A stretch of DNA of 64,000 nucleotides from JBEVJC01 sp040510375 (GCA_040510375.1 JBEVJC010000013.1:149651-213650); one strand, 5' to 3'. Positions 8,478 to 18,203 are shown, counted from the stretch's first letter. A program made the numbers and translations. Notes: generated by a model not told the origin, from the sequence alone.

Positions 8478-9482
8478 TTATTTATTAGTGGTCCCGAGGG
8501 GTTTTTTTAACCGGCGGGCGTTCGCAAGGATCTCGAGGGTCACACTTATGTTTTGTTCCGATTGTTTAAGGTACTGTTGCTGGTCCCTGGCGTCTTCCTT
8601 TTTAATCCTGTTGTAAAAGGTTTCGGATTCAAAAAGAAAACCGTCGCCAAAGGGAACATGGAAAGTCCGGGGCTCGTCCGGCCTGGGCTCGCCACTTATT
8701 TCAATGCTGGAAAAATTGGCATTGGTATGGTTGGCATATCCGCAGCTGATTGTGCCCCTGGAACCAATTACACGGACATAACGATGATACGAGGCGAAAA
8801 AATTTGTATAAAGCGAAGCGATAATCCCATTTTCATATTGAAGTGTGGCGCTCATCGCCGTATCAATACCATCCCCATTAAAAGTTCCTGTGGCAAATAC
8901 AGCGACAGGTAATTCCCCTGTAATGGCCTGGATCATGCTAACGGGATAGATACCTGCATCCCACATACAACCTCCGCCCAGTGCGGGGTTCATCCGGATA
9001 TTCTTCTGGTCCCCGCTGATTGTAAATCCAAAATCGGCATAAATATTTTTCACTTCGCCGATCTCTCCTTTTTTTATCAATGTCAATACTTCAATTGTCT
9101 GTGGCTGGCTGAGGTAAGGGAAGCCTTCCATCAGTACAACATTGTTCTGTTGTGCTGCATCGTACATTGCCCTGACTTCGGTCACAGTTATAGCGATTGG
9201 CTTTTCGCAGAGGATATGTTTTTTTGCCCTGGCTGCCCTGATTGCCCATTCTGCGTGTAATGAATTGGGCAAGGGAATATAAACGGCATCGATACTGTCG
9301 TCGTCCAGCAGTTCCTGGTAATCGCCGAATTGCTTTTCGATATTAAATTCAGTGGCAAATTGCTGAGCCTTTTTTATATCACGGCTTGCAATAGCAACTA
9401 CTTTAACTTTGTCGGATGGAGCCACGCCTCTTGCGAATGCTTCAGCGATATTGGCAGCGCCAATTATTCCAATGTTTATCAT
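8478..9482 (-). CDS. Gfo/Idh/MocA-family NAD(P)-dependent oxidoreductase
   Basis: 334 residues, the normal size. The Rossmann fold opens with INIGIIGAANIAEAFARGV and continues through IPLPNSLHAEWAIRAA to the family hallmark CEKPIAITV, whose Lys is catalytic in related sugar dehydrogenases. The C-terminal alpha/beta domain begins near residue 130 (GEIGEVKNIYADFGF). Members oxidise or reduce sugars, inositols and related polyols. The neighbours give no substrate clue. The start is the ATG at 9482. Confidence 0.92.
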   Translation of the reverse strand: MINIGIIGAANIAEAFARGVAPSDKVKVVAIASRDIKKAQQFATEFNIEKQFGDYQELLDDDSIDAVYIPLPNSLHAEWAIRAARAKKHILCEKPIAITVTEVRAMYDAAQQNNVVLMEGFPYLSQPQTIEVLTLIKKGEIGEVKNIYADFGFTISGDQKNIRMNPALGGGCMWDAGIYPVSMIQAITGELPVAVFATGTFNGDGIDTAMSATLQYENGIIASLYTNFFASYHRYVRVIGSRGTISCGYANHTNANFSSIEISGEPRPDEPRTFHVPFGDGFLFESETFYNRIKKEDARDQQQYLKQSEQNISVTLEILANARRLKKPLGTTNK

Positions 9483-9828
9483 GATCGTTCAGATGTATAT
9501 CGTGTGTTAACTGTCAGAACCAGTTTTCCCGGTGGGGTTCCTGTTGGTTCAGGTTGATTCAAGATACGAAGATAATGTCCGAAAAATGGCGGGTTTAGCT
9601 AATAAGAGAGAGTGGATGTTTGCTGAATGGGGAGACCGCGTTTATCGCCGGTTATAAACAGTCTGAAAAGCCCGAAGCAAAAGAAGTAGAAAAGAAAACT
9701 ACCGTTGACCTTTTGAAAGAAAAAAAGGAAATTGGGGATGAAAACCGGGTTTTTATGGAATTGTTTGCCAATGGGGGATTCTGTTGGAATAGGGAACCTT
9801 TACACCATGCCAACTAATACTTATCGAT
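9483..9828. other. Gene-free stretch between divergent genes
   Basis: About 346 bp separate the oxidoreductase (minus) from the next plus-strand gene. An open frame at 9620-9817 starts with TTG, is Lys/Glu-rich and matches no family I know; I do not call it. I see no clear TAnnTTTG promoter or hairpin. Confidence 0.5.
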
Positions 9829-10746
9829 ATGCCGAATCTACTCACGGAAAAAGCGCAGATGAATATTTTTATTCAGGCGCTGTATGGTGTTGTTCTTGGT
9901 GTAAGCCTTGCCAACCTGCGTCTTGATTGGAATGTAGTGACTACCTGCAGAGGAGCTGAACCGGTCAGCCAGCGGTTCCAGCTTTTTCTTACACTGTTTA
10001 CAACGGTGATTACAGCTCACGACTGGTTTATTTTTCATCTTAAATTTCAACGGGATCGCGGCGGGTTCGGGCATTTCCTTCCTCAGATCGGATCACTTTT
10101 TTTTGTTGCGTTAATGTTTAACTTCAGTAATTATGATCATATTCTTGAGTGGTACATAGCTGCAGGTGGTTATACGCTCATGAACTTTATTGATGTTGCA
10201 ATTAAAGCCGGGACATTTTCTGAAAGGCCATATTCATATCCCAAATACGTTCTGCATGCTGCGGTTGTGACTGGAGTAATTTGTTTAAAGGGATCCATTG
10301 AAGAACTGGCAAACATTACAAATACGCAATATTATACAGGTGCGCTGGCCTTAACAATCGCTGTGGTGTGTTTGATGTGGCTGTACATTGATCCAAGGGC
10401 ATTGGAAAAGGAGAAAAAACGTTATGAGGCAGGTCAAAGGACAATGCCGCTTGGCTTTCTAAGCTCTTTCCAACCAGTTACGAAAGTAAACTTTGAGTCG
10501 CCCGTTTCCACACTTGGTTCCGAAGAGAAAATATTTGTCCTGGATAAGATGAAAAATGGAATTGTTGAAACAGGTGGGATAATTGTAATACTGGTCAATG
10601 AGGGTCTGTTGGATAGCAATGATGAAGTTAAGAAGAAGTTGTATGAAGAATTTATCACACAGTCCAATAAAAACATGGCGGTTGCCGGGTTAAATTATCT
10701 GATTCAGGAGATCAACAAGTTTAATCCCAATATCGTACAGAGATGA
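9829..10746 (+). CDS. Unknown multi-pass membrane protein with cytoplasmic tail
   Basis: 305 residues from ATG 9829; an alternative start at Met 11 (9859) would remove only a polar stretch. About six hydrophobic segments occupy residues 12-187, for example NIFIQALYGVVLGVSLANLR and ALALTIAVVCLMWLYI. A soluble C-terminal region of about 115 residues follows, rich in charged residues. I do not recognise the family. A conserved-looking polar/aromatic motif, TVITAHDWFIFH, sits in the second segment. It has no operon partners: the next gene is 101 bp downstream. Confidence 0.7.
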   Translation: MPNLLTEKAQMNIFIQALYGVVLGVSLANLRLDWNVVTTCRGAEPVSQRFQLFLTLFTTVITAHDWFIFHLKFQRDRGGFGHFLPQIGSLFFVALMFNFSNYDHILEWYIAAGGYTLMNFIDVAIKAGTFSERPYSYPKYVLHAAVVTGVICLKGSIEELANITNTQYYTGALALTIAVVCLMWLYIDPRALEKEKKRYEAGQRTMPLGFLSSFQPVTKVNFESPVSTLGSEEKIFVLDKMKNGIVETGGIIVILVNEGLLDSNDEVKKKLYEEFITQSNKNMAVAGLNYLIQEINKFNPNIVQR

Positions 10747-10816
10747 TAGAACCGGTTGTCGTGTGCGCCCCTGTAGTTTGTCGCGGTTACACCCTCTTTG
10801 TTTAGCACTCAGTATT

Positions 10817-10824
10817 TAGTTTTG
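10817..10824 (+). promoter_or_regulatory. Candidate -7 promoter element of the DHFR-like gene
   Basis: TAGTTTTG fits the Bacteroidota TAnnTTTG consensus 23 bp before the ATG at 10848. An upstream TTTG at 10797-10800 could serve as -33, but the 16-bp spacer is slightly short. Confidence 0.4.
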
Positions 10825-10847
10825 TATTATCAACAAAATGAAATGGT

Positions 10848-11510
10848 ATGCGAAAAATTATCGTTCCCACCTTTTTGACAATGGATGGTGTATTGCAGGC
10901 CCCGGGCGGACCTGATGAAGATCCATCGAACGGCTTTAAATGGGGTGGCTGGCAGTTCCCTTACTGGGACGAGAGTATGAATGGCTCCCTGCGCAGGATC
11001 ATGGAAAATCCTTTTGACCTGTTACTCGGCCGTCGTACATATGAGATATTTGCTGCGCACTGGCCTTATCAGGATGACGAGATCAGTGAAAAATTCAATC
11101 GTATCAATAAGTATGTGGTGGCTACAACACCCATTGACCTGTCGTGGAAAAACTCTATACTGATCAGCAGGGATGTGGTGAATGAATTGAAAAAATTGAA
11201 GGCTCAGGATGGACCAGACCTCCTGGTGCACGGCAGCGGTCGTTTAGTCCAGACATTACTATCAAATCATCTTGTAGATGTGTTGCATACCTGGGTATTT
11301 CCCATCACGCTTGGAACGGGGAAAAAGTTATTTGAGGAAGGCACCCGGCCACAGCAATGGAAGTTGACGGATTCGGTGGTATCAAACACAGGTGCAATTC
11401 TCGCGAGTTATGTACCCGATGGTGAGGTAAAGTTGGGTTCGCATGTACCGGAAAAAGTAAGTGATGCTGAACTGGCCCGAAGGGAAAAATGGAGTCGGGA
11501 GGTAAAATGA
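10848..11510 (+). CDS. Dihydrofolate reductase / RibD C-terminal-like reductase
   Basis: 220 residues. The N-terminal strand with TMDGVLQAPGGPDEDP and the later motifs LLGRRTYEIFAAHWP and LLVHGSGRLVQTLL are typical of the RibD_C/DHFR-fold reductases often annotated as 'dihydrofolate reductase family protein' in Bacteroidota. These bind NADPH; the physiological substrate of this subgroup is unknown and it is unlikely to be the main folate enzyme. It has no signal peptide. The gene is monocistronic, with a candidate promoter just upstream. Confidence 0.88.
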   Translation: MRKIIVPTFLTMDGVLQAPGGPDEDPSNGFKWGGWQFPYWDESMNGSLRRIMENPFDLLLGRRTYEIFAAHWPYQDDEISEKFNRINKYVVATTPIDLSWKNSILISRDVVNELKKLKAQDGPDLLVHGSGRLVQTLLSNHLVDVLHTWVFPITLGTGKKLFEEGTRPQQWKLTDSVVSNTGAILASYVPDGEVKLGSHVPEKVSDAELARREKWSREVK

Positions 11511-11678
11511 CCGCTTCAACCCAATGGCCATAATCAATATTAATTCGTTTAACCGGATTTTCGGACAAAGCCTCATTCAGGTCGATATTTTCCCTGGCCT
11601 GTGGCACTCTCCAGAATAACCCGAATAGGGTATTGTTCCATATCGACTTATTAGCAAACTTCAGGAAAAATAAATATC

Positions 11679-12254
11679 ATGAACAGGGATAAGTTTCTAA
11701 AAGTATGTCTAGCATCTGTCATGTTTGTGTATGCGCCAATTAAATCCACAGCAAGGTTGATAAAAGCAAGGATAGATAAGGGTTTTTTAGTAAAGGCTGG
11801 AAAGGACAGATTTGACAATAGCATCAGTTTACTGGAAGGAGATATCTTTTATACAAAAATTTCTGCAAAGGATACTGACGGTGATATATATGTTTTTGAA
11901 TCCTCACGGATTAAAGAGGGAGGGCCTTCGCTTCATTATCATTTTGACCAGGATGAGTGGTGGTATGTATTGCAGGGTGAATTCCTGATAAGGGTGGGAG
12001 ATATTACTTATGAAGCGAAAGCTGGTGACAGTGTTTTTGGACCAAGAAAAATACCGCATAGTTTTTCAAAAGTAGGCGATGGAGAGGGCAGGCTATTAAT
12101 GTTCTTTCAGCCTGCTGGCAGGATGGAGGAATTTTTTACCAAGTTAAGTAATGGAATCGCTAAAAATATGACGGAGGAGGAGCAGGATAAATTAAGGGAG
12201 GAGCACGGCTTCAAAAGAGTAGGTCCGCCAATAAAATATTTTAAAAAACTGTAG
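11679..12254 (+). CDS. Cupin-domain protein
   Basis: 191 residues. A short hydrophobic N-terminus (about residues 8-22) may anchor or export the protein. The cupin barrel shows motif 1 as GPSLHYHFDQDEWWYVLQGE, giving the metal ligands His, His and Glu, and motif 2 as AGDSVFGPRKIPHSF with the last His. The ligand set is therefore complete. The nearest well-known relatives are quercetin-dioxygenase-like cupins, but substrates in this class vary widely. It has no operon partner. Confidence 0.85.
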   Translation: MNRDKFLKVCLASVMFVYAPIKSTARLIKARIDKGFLVKAGKDRFDNSISLLEGDIFYTKISAKDTDGDIYVFESSRIKEGGPSLHYHFDQDEWWYVLQGEFLIRVGDITYEAKAGDSVFGPRKIPHSFSKVGDGEGRLLMFFQPAGRMEEFFTKLSNGIAKNMTEEEQDKLREEHGFKRVGPPIKYFKKL

Positions 12255-12499
12255 GGCAAAGCATTTACCATGGCCCGCTTCCTGTACACAGACCCCGAAG
12301 ATAGAACCCGATTGTGCGGTTTAACGGATTATCCTGAATAGCTTGAAGAGACCATACTACATTTAACAAAAACTCAAACGCACTCGGGTGAAATCATTAC
12401 CGTAATATTCCGATAATAACCTGCCTTATAACAATATCAATCTCCCAGGATTGAAAATAACAGACAGGAATAATCTATTTCCCTACATTTGCGCTGCTT
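12255..12499. other. Upstream leader region before the B12 operon
   Basis: About 245 bp with no credible gene. The only recognisable element is a TACATTTG -7 box at 12484-12491, annotated separately. Confidence 0.5.
12484..12491 (+). promoter_or_regulatory. -7 promoter element of the cobalamin-controlled operon
   Basis: TACATTTG is an exact TAnnTTTG match. Transcription would start about seven bases downstream, near 12498, immediately before the riboswitch aptamer. No convincing -33 TTG lies at the usual distance. Confidence 0.6.
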
Positions 12500-12690
12500 A
12501 TCGGTTTATCATGCCCCAGGCGTGATGATTAAAAGGGAACCCGGTGTAAATCCGGGGCTATCTCCGTAGCTGTAAGCCCGGTACAGTAATTACTGTATCA
12601 TTTTCCGGCATCTCCAACGCCACTGTTCCGATCTGATCGGGATGGGAAGGCCGCCAGGAAAAAGGGCAAGCCAGAAGACCTGCCAGAAGC
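12500..12690 (+). ncRNA. Cobalamin (adenosylcobalamin/B12) riboswitch
   Basis: The leader holds the conserved blocks of the cobalamin aptamer in order: AAAAGGGAACCCGGTGTAAA and TCCGGGGC (P3 region), CCGTAGCTGTAAGCC, GCCACTG at 12619-12625, GGGATGGGAAGG, and the B12-box end AAGCCAGAAGACCTGCC at 12668-12684. A terminal helix can form between the region around 12505-12515 and the segment after 12684. Known members shut off expression when B12 is bound. About 160 nt between the aptamer and the first start codon can act as the expression platform; the mode (translation or termination) cannot be settled by eye. Confidence 0.93.
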
Positions 12691-12850
12691 ATTATGCACT
12701 CATTGTTTTCGGAAGAAAAACATAAGTGGTTTGACTTTTGGCTATATTATCCGAAATGGCTCCAGGGCTTTTTCTGGCAAACCATCTACTGTATTTACTT
12801 CCGTTGTAATGATGTGATTTTTTTTAATCACCCGTTAAAACATTACAGGG

Positions 12851-14149
12851 ATGAAATTTCGTTACTCACTTCTCGCTTTTATTTCAGCAGTTATTTTATT
12901 TGTAGCCTGTCGCAAGGACAAAGAAGAACACGTTCCAGCAGCACCTCAAATCATCAGTTCAGGAGTGGCTGGTGATAAGGATACAGTCACCGTAGGCGAA
13001 ACAGTTGTTCTGCATCCCGTCACTGGTGTAAAAGAAGGTACAAGTTATAGCTGGGCGGTAAACGGTACCCAGGTAGGCACAGATTCAGTCTACACATTTA
13101 CAGGAACGGATCGCGGCGTATATACTATCCTATTCAATATAACCAATGTCAGTGGCAGTTCATCTGTTACCTATACAATTGTGGTTTATGGAAAATATGA
13201 AAATGGCTTCTTCATTGCCAACGAAGGCTGGTTCGGTACCGAACCCAGTAGTGTGAGCTTTTACCGCTATGGCGCCGACACCCTGGAGCTGGACATTTAT
13301 AAAAAGGAAAACCCAACCAATAATATCGGGGCCAGGGCGTCTAACCTCCAGTACGCCACAATTCATAATGGCAGGATGTATCTCGTCAATAAGGTTGGCG
13401 GATCTGTCATCGCTGTTGATGCCTACACGCATAAGGAAATTGCGCGTAGTGCCACCGGTAACTGGCTTGCACTGACAGCAATTGATGACACAAAAGGCCT
13501 TGTGACTTCCACTACCGGCGTCCATCCGATTGATCTCAATACCATGACCATCGGAACTGCAATCGCAGGGGTTACTGGATCGATGGGTGACATTCTTAAA
13601 GCTGGTAATTATGTTTTTGCAATCCGTGCAAGCGGTACAGGGGCGGGCGCCGTTATTCTGAATGCGAGTGACTATAGCATAGTGAAAACAATTAAAAATG
13701 TGCGCATGGGATTTGCGCAAACTCCGGATGGTAATGTGTGGTGCGCGAGCAGTACAGGGTATGTTTTTAAGATAGATGCTACTACGGCATCTTACGATTC
13801 AACCCTTGTTACGTATACTATACCTTCCAATTCACCCTGGCAATCCACAGGTATAACCGCGTCAACAACTGAAAATGTGGTATTCATCCGAAGCGGAAAG
13901 AATATATACAAGTTTCCCAATACCCTGAATACCCCTTTTTGTAGCATTGCTTCCGACCGCCAGTTCTACGGTAAAGGAATCGGGTATGATCCCATGTCAA
14001 AACAATTGGTCGCAATGACCATCAAAGGTTTCGGAACCAACTCCGCATTCAATGATCTCTTATTCATTGATCCGGTGACTGCAGTGTTGAACAAAAAGAT
14101 TAGCTACGAACACATTTATTTCCCCGCCATGGCAGTTTTTCATCAGTAA
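12851..14149 (+). CDS. BtuG-like beta-propeller surface lipoprotein with N-terminal Ig/PKD-like domain
   Basis: 432 residues. The lipoprotein signal ends FVAC followed by RKDK. Residues about 30-115 form an Ig/PKD-like domain (VTGVKEGTSYSWAVNGTQVG). The rest is a seven-blade-propeller-like DUF5074 region that opens with NGFFIANEGWFGTEPSSVSF and contains repeats such as GRMYLVNKVGGSVIAVDAYT. In Bacteroides, BtuG proteins of this architecture cap BtuB and bind B12 very tightly on the cell surface. It is the first gene after the riboswitch and abuts btuB (stop TAA, then TTG), which supports that role. A second, shorter propeller follows btuB. Confidence 0.82.
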   Translation: MKFRYSLLAFISAVILFVACRKDKEEHVPAAPQIISSGVAGDKDTVTVGETVVLHPVTGVKEGTSYSWAVNGTQVGTDSVYTFTGTDRGVYTILFNITNVSGSSSVTYTIVVYGKYENGFFIANEGWFGTEPSSVSFYRYGADTLELDIYKKENPTNNIGARASNLQYATIHNGRMYLVNKVGGSVIAVDAYTHKEIARSATGNWLALTAIDDTKGLVTSTTGVHPIDLNTMTIGTAIAGVTGSMGDILKAGNYVFAIRASGTGAGAVILNASDYSIVKTIKNVRMGFAQTPDGNVWCASSTGYVFKIDATTASYDSTLVTYTIPSNSPWQSTGITASTTENVVFIRSGKNIYKFPNTLNTPFCSIASDRQFYGKGIGYDPMSKQLVAMTIKGFGTNSAFNDLLFIDPVTAVLNKKISYEHIYFPAMAVFHQ

Positions 14150-16156
14150 TTGAACCGGACTGTAACCATATACCTTTTAGCTATCCTGCTGCACAGGCAA
14201 TTTGTTTGTGCGCAGGATACGCCTTATATAAAGCCTGACAGTATGCGCCATCTTGGTGGCGTTACTGTCAGAGCTTATATATTACCCCAGCATATCGCTA
14301 TTACTCCCATGCAATACCTGAAGGGCGAAGCACTGACAAACCTCAATAATTTATCGGTGGCTGATGCGATGCGTTTCTTCAGTGGTGTGCAATTAAAGGA
14401 TTATGGGGGTATTGGGGGGGTCAAAACCCTTGATGTGCGCAGCATGGGCACGAATCATCTTGGGGTTTTTTATGATGGAATTGCGGTCGGAAACCCGCAG
14501 AATGGTATCGTTGACCTGGGGAAGTTTTCGCTGGACAATATGGAGGAGGTCTCACTTTATAACGGCTATAAAGCTGAACTGCTGCAACCCGCCCGGAGTT
14601 TAAGCTCTGCGGCGGCGTTATACCTGAAAACACGCAGACCCGTATTCGATAAAAACGAACGGACAAATATAAAAGCATCATTCAAAACGGGATCATTTGG
14701 GCTGGTGAATCCGTCGGTATTGGTTGAACAGCGAGTTGATAAAAGGCTCTCTGCATCGCTTAGCGGCGAGTTCATTCATGCAGATGGACGTTACCGTTTC
14801 CGTTATACCAATGGAATGTATGATACATCAGCCACCCGTCATAATGCGGATATACGGTCATTTCGCATTGAACCGGGCTTGTTCGGGTTATTACGGGACA
14901 GCAGCCAGTGGCAGGTAAAAGTATATTTCTATGATGCGGAGAAGGGACTGCCCGGGGCAATTGTCGCCAATAAGTTCCAGCATCCGCAGCGGCAATGGGA
15001 CCGGAACTTTTTTGTGCAGGGAAATTACCGGAGCCGGTTTAAAAATGACCGGTATCGATTATTATTGAATACGAAGTATGCAAACGATTATACCCGGTAT
15101 GTGGATCCTGAGTACAACAATTTACAAGGCTATCTTGACAACCATTACACGCAACGGGAATATTACGTGTCGCTTGCACAGGAGTATAAAATTACGAAGT
15201 GGTGGCAGGCATCGGTTGCAACAGATCTGCAGTATAATACCCTAGACGCTAATTTGTACCGCTTTCCTTATCCTGCCAGGATAACAAGTTTGGCAGCTTT
15301 ATCTTCCTCTGTTCATCTGTCACGCCTGGATATACAGGCTAGTCTTCTTGGCACATTCATCAATGAAAAGGTAAAAGAGTTTGAAGGTGCAGAAGATGCA
15401 AGAGAGTGGATGCCTTCCGTCGCCTTTACGTGGCAGCCACTTCAAAAAAATGCCGACCTGCGCATCCGTGGGTTTTATAAATCTATTTTCCGGATGCCGA
15501 CCTTCAATGATCTCTATTATACATTTATCGGGAATGCGAACCTACAGCCGGAATATGCGAAACAGTATGACATCGGAGTTTCATGGATGGATATTAATCC
15601 CGGCGCCCTGCAATATTTATCAGTCCAGGCCGATGTTTATTATAACCGGGTAACCAATAAAATTGTTGCTATACCAACAACCAATCTGTTCCGGTGGATG
15701 ATGATCAACCTTGGGCAGGTGGAGATCAAAGGACTGGACATAAACTTGCAATCACTCTGGAAACTCAATCAGTTCCAGATTACTGCAGGGATAAAATATA
15801 CATTCCAGCAGGCTGAAGATATAACCACTGGTGTTTTTAATTACGGTCAGCAGATACCATATATACCTCAACACAGCGGCTCTGTTATCGCTGGTGCCGG
15901 TTACAATACATGGAACCTGCAGTACAGTTTTATTTATACTGGTGAACGGTATAGTCAGAAAGCAAATATTCCTGTCAATTATGTCCAACCCTGGTACACA
16001 CATGATCTCTCAGTGTCAAAAAATTTTATGTGGCAGCAGAAGCAGGTAAAGATATCAATGGCTGTCAATAACCTGCTGGATCAGTATTATGATGTAGTAA
16101 TCAATTACCCTATGCCTGGTCGGAATGTGCGGCTGGGGGTTCAGTTAAGTTTATAA
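14150..16156 (+). CDS. btuB: TonB-dependent vitamin B12 receptor, BtuB-like
   Basis: 668 residues starting with TTG directly after the previous stop; the signal peptide (IYLLAILLHRQFVCAQ) supports this start. The plug domain runs from about residue 35 to 160, with ADAMRFFSGVQLKDYGGIGG and VRSMGTNHLGVFYDGIAVGN. A 22-strand barrel ends in an aromatic-rich C-terminal strand (RNVRLGVQLSL). Substrate assignment comes from the riboswitch and the flanking BtuG-like proteins rather than from the barrel itself. It transports cobalamin across the outer membrane using TonB energy. Tight spacing (0 bp before, 2 bp after) shows that it lies in one operon with both propellers. Confidence 0.88.
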   Translation: MNRTVTIYLLAILLHRQFVCAQDTPYIKPDSMRHLGGVTVRAYILPQHIAITPMQYLKGEALTNLNNLSVADAMRFFSGVQLKDYGGIGGVKTLDVRSMGTNHLGVFYDGIAVGNPQNGIVDLGKFSLDNMEEVSLYNGYKAELLQPARSLSSAAALYLKTRRPVFDKNERTNIKASFKTGSFGLVNPSVLVEQRVDKRLSASLSGEFIHADGRYRFRYTNGMYDTSATRHNADIRSFRIEPGLFGLLRDSSQWQVKVYFYDAEKGLPGAIVANKFQHPQRQWDRNFFVQGNYRSRFKNDRYRLLLNTKYANDYTRYVDPEYNNLQGYLDNHYTQREYYVSLAQEYKITKWWQASVATDLQYNTLDANLYRFPYPARITSLAALSSSVHLSRLDIQASLLGTFINEKVKEFEGAEDAREWMPSVAFTWQPLQKNADLRIRGFYKSIFRMPTFNDLYYTFIGNANLQPEYAKQYDIGVSWMDINPGALQYLSVQADVYYNRVTNKIVAIPTTNLFRWMMINLGQVEIKGLDINLQSLWKLNQFQITAGIKYTFQQAEDITTGVFNYGQQIPYIPQHSGSVIAGAGYNTWNLQYSFIYTGERYSQKANIPVNYVQPWYTHDLSVSKNFMWQQKQVKISMAVNNLLDQYYDVVINYPMPGRNVRLGVQLSL

Positions 16157-16158
16157 CA

Positions 16159-17277
16159 ATGAGAAGACTGTTTTATATACTTATGGGGGCACTGGTTCTT
16201 TTAACGGCCTGCCGGAAAGAAGTGGGCGTAATCCCATACGAGGAGGAGCAGGTGCAGCTGCCCGGCGGCAGTGAAGCCAGTTTCTATGTGCTTAATGAAG
16301 GCAATATGGGAACCAATAAAGCATCGCTCGATTTTTTCAGCAGGGAAAGCGGGACCTATAAACGAAATATCTACGGATCCGTTAATCCCACTGCCACAAG
16401 GGAACTGGGTGATGTAGGTAATGACCTTGAAATCTATGGGTCAAAGTTATATGCGGTTATCAATCTTTCTGATAAAATAGAAGTGATGGAGGCAGGCACT
16501 GCCAGGCGAATCGGGCAGATCAATGTGCGCAACTGTCGCTTCATTACGTTCGGCAATGGTAAGGGATATATAAGCGCCTATGGGGTTTCAGTCGGATCAC
16601 CGATGCCTGGATTTGTTGCGGAGTTTGATACGGCTTCCTTACAAATAACGCGACGGGTGTATGTAGGACGCCAGCCTGAGCAAATGCAGATCATCGGTAA
16701 TAAGTTATATGTTGCCAATTCGGGAGGATACAGTCCTCCGGATTATGAACGGACTATATCGGTCATCGATCTTGTTAATTTTACAGAGATCAGCCGTATT
16801 GATGTGGCGATCAATCTGGGTGGACTTAAAAAAGATCGCTACAATGATTTATATGTTTCCAGTCGCGGTGATTATTATAATATAAAACCAAAGTTGTACA
16901 GAATCGACGCGGAGACACAGACTGTGAAAGATTCCTTTGAGATAGCGGCAGGCAGTTTTGCCATCTATGGAGACACAGCCTATATCGTCAGCTCCTCGTG
17001 GAGTTATCTCACCAATAGTTATACAACGTCGTATAAGTTATTTGACCTTCAGAAAGAAACGATAATCAACCAGTCATTTATTAGAGACGGTACAGAAAGG
17101 GAGATCACTATTCCTTATGGACTGACTGTAAGTCCCGTGACCGGAAATATTTATATCACTGATGCGAAGGATTATGTTTCGCCGGGGACACTTTATTGTA
17201 TTGACAGGATAACAGGCCGCAAACTCTGGTCGGTTGTAACCGGTGATATACCCTCCGGTTTTGCTTTTATTCCCTAA
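16159..17277 (+). CDS. BtuG-like beta-propeller surface lipoprotein (second copy)
   Basis: 372 residues. The lipoprotein signal ends LLTACRKE. The DUF5074/YncE-like propeller begins with SFYVLNEGNMGTNKASLDFF and includes ELGDVGNDLEIYGSKLYAVI, a signature I associate with the B12-locus propellers of Bacteroidota. It has no Ig-like domain, unlike the first copy, and fits the BtuG pattern more closely. It should sit over BtuB on the cell surface and pass B12 to it. It starts 2 bp after btuB and is followed within 6 bp by another lipoprotein gene. Confidence 0.83.
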   Translation: MRRLFYILMGALVLLTACRKEVGVIPYEEEQVQLPGGSEASFYVLNEGNMGTNKASLDFFSRESGTYKRNIYGSVNPTATRELGDVGNDLEIYGSKLYAVINLSDKIEVMEAGTARRIGQINVRNCRFITFGNGKGYISAYGVSVGSPMPGFVAEFDTASLQITRRVYVGRQPEQMQIIGNKLYVANSGGYSPPDYERTISVIDLVNFTEISRIDVAINLGGLKKDRYNDLYVSSRGDYYNIKPKLYRIDAETQTVKDSFEIAAGSFAIYGDTAYIVSSSWSYLTNSYTTSYKLFDLQKETIINQSFIRDGTEREITIPYGLTVSPVTGNIYITDAKDYVSPGTLYCIDRITGRKLWSVVTGDIPSGFAFIP

Positions 17278-17283
17278 ACAAAA

Positions 17284-18186
17284 ATGACAATGAAAAAGAA
17301 AATAGGTTTTGTATTGTTGATTACGCTGGCGGTCATCGCTGGCTGCAAGAAAAAGGATGTTCAGCCGCCCGCCACAATCGGGCCCAGGCCTATTACGGCA
17401 TCAAGCAGTAAATATGTCAGCCGGATCATTGAATACCGTCCTGCCCCGGGGCAATTTATTAACGAAAGCATTGGAAACGCTACTGCTGCGTTGCAACTGA
17501 TTGGAGCCGCCGGTAATATGATCACGCTGGGCGGATATGGCGGCTATGTTATCGTCACATTCGATCATTCGATCGTGAATAATCCGGGCAACGATCTTGC
17601 TGTTTACGGAAACCCGTTGATTGGCGACGAAGCCGAATGGTCAGAACCCGGTATCGTAGAGGTAATGCAGGATAAAAATAACAACGGTCTTCCGGATGAT
17701 GAGTGGTACGAGTTATATGGGAGTGAGCATGACAAACCTGAAACTATCAAAGGTTACAGGATCATTTATTACAACCCCCATGGTGCGCTGGATGTGCCGT
17801 GGAAAGATAACCAGGGGCATACGGGGGTGGTGAAAATTAATACCTATCATAATCATAACTACTATCCGCTCTTTGTGGCTAACCAGGATTCACTTGTATT
17901 CGAAGGAACATTACTGAAAAGTACTTTTCTCGATGGACCGATTGCGGTGAATCTTCCTTTTACATCAGGTTACTCAGACAACGGTTCAATTGATGTGGAA
18001 GAGCAGTCAGCACCCCGTTACAACAGTCTGGATATAACATCCGCCAGGGATCGGAATGGCAATGCCGTAACGCTTGATTATATCGATTTTGTAAGGATTT
18101 ATACCGGGCAAAATCATCCGGGGAATGACCAGACTGGTGAGATATCAACAGAAGTATTAGGCATTCGTGATTTAAATATGCAATAG
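17284..18186 (+). CDS. Lipoprotein of the B12 operon with calcium-loop-like motif
   Basis: 300 residues. The signal ends VIAGCKKK. The body contains GGYGGYVIVTFDHSIVNNPG, the acidic loop DKNNNGLPDDEWYELYGSEH, which resembles a Ca2+-binding DxNxNGxxDDE loop, and a C-terminal DFVRIYTGQNHPGNDQTG. Proteins with this body, annotated only as 'cell surface protein', recur next to btuB/btuG in Bacteroidota. It may be a third surface component for B12 capture, but no binding has been shown as far as I know. Alternative start sites differ by three residues (17284 or 17293). Confidence 0.8.
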   Translation: MTMKKKIGFVLLITLAVIAGCKKKDVQPPATIGPRPITASSSKYVSRIIEYRPAPGQFINESIGNATAALQLIGAAGNMITLGGYGGYVIVTFDHSIVNNPGNDLAVYGNPLIGDEAEWSEPGIVEVMQDKNNNGLPDDEWYELYGSEHDKPETIKGYRIIYYNPHGALDVPWKDNQGHTGVVKINTYHNHNYYPLFVANQDSLVFEGTLLKSTFLDGPIAVNLPFTSGYSDNGSIDVEEQSAPRYNSLDITSARDRNGNAVTLDYIDFVRIYTGQNHPGNDQTGEISTEVLGIRDLNMQ

Positions 18187-18203
18187 CAACTAAAGCAAAC
18201 AAA

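Noticed and set aside
9620..9817. TTG-started 65-codon open frame
   Set aside because: No homology that I recognise and no promoter; the following membrane-protein gene explains the transcript better.
12694..12975. Open frame over the riboswitch tail and the start of the first propeller gene
   Set aside because: It overlaps the propeller gene in another frame, lacks a recognisable domain and lies in the leader RNA.
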